Origin: DASULA01 sp036278435
GTDB lineage: Bacteria > Actinomycetota > Actinomycetes > Mycobacteriales > DASULA01
Direction: 5' to 3'
DNA: 15,745 bases
NCBI GenBank assembly: GCA_036278435.1
Contig: DASULA010000165.1
Span: forward strand, 1 to 15,745
A program made the position numbers and the translations under genes. Below are positions 13,962-15,745 of the stretch, in pieces (positions within the stretch are counted from its first letter, which is position 1; the number at the start of each line of letters is the position of its first letter). The notes beneath the pieces are model-generated. The model was given only the letters and a program-made list of their open reading frames with translations. It did no database searches and was not told the DNA's origin.

Positions 13962-15745
<1,784 letters not shown>

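Overview
The window is the replication-origin (oriC) region of a high-GC Gram-positive bacterium, an actinomycete. The evidence is the uniformly high GC content, frequent GTG starts, and the gene order parB-parA-rsmG-jag-yidC-yidD-rnpA-rpmH | dnaA-(oriC)-dnaN-gnd-recF-dciA-gyrB-gyrA. Having gnd between dnaN and recF, and a DciA (DUF721) gene before gyrB, is typical of Streptomyces, mycobacteria and Pseudonocardiales. Protein details lean towards a Pseudonocardiales-like genus, but I cannot fix the genus from sequence alone.

Left block, minus strand, 5381 down to 1: rpmH, rnpA, yidD, yidC, jag, rsmG, parA and parB (parB runs off the left edge). The genes are tightly packed, with start/stop overlaps at rnpA/yidD, yidD/yidC and rsmG/parA. 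A good promoter stands upstream of rpmH. This block joins ribosome and RNase P components, membrane protein insertion, 16S rRNA methylation and chromosome partitioning. Two parS centromere sites lie inside the parA coding sequence. An 18-bp perfect hairpin separates jag from rsmG.

Centre, 5382-7749: the divergent rpmH/dnaA spacer carries its own cluster of perfect DnaA boxes. The dnaA gene follows, and then the dnaA-dnaN spacer with about 17 perfect or degenerate DnaA boxes. These form two arrays of opposite polarity with close to 11-bp periodicity, with an AT-richer stretch next to dnaN. This is the functional oriC.

Right block, plus strand, 7750 to 15745: dnaN (sliding clamp, with a low-complexity insertion near its C-terminus), gnd (6-phosphogluconate dehydrogenase), recF, dciA (helicase loader/operator), gyrB and gyrA (gyrA runs off the right edge).

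Every protein-coding gene belongs to a well-known family. I found no undescribed system. The items most worth a second look are the DNA-level architecture of the origin (flanking DnaA-box clusters, helical phasing, central dyad), the doubled parS in parA, the DnaN insertion, the jag-rsmG hairpin and the ambiguous gyrB start.
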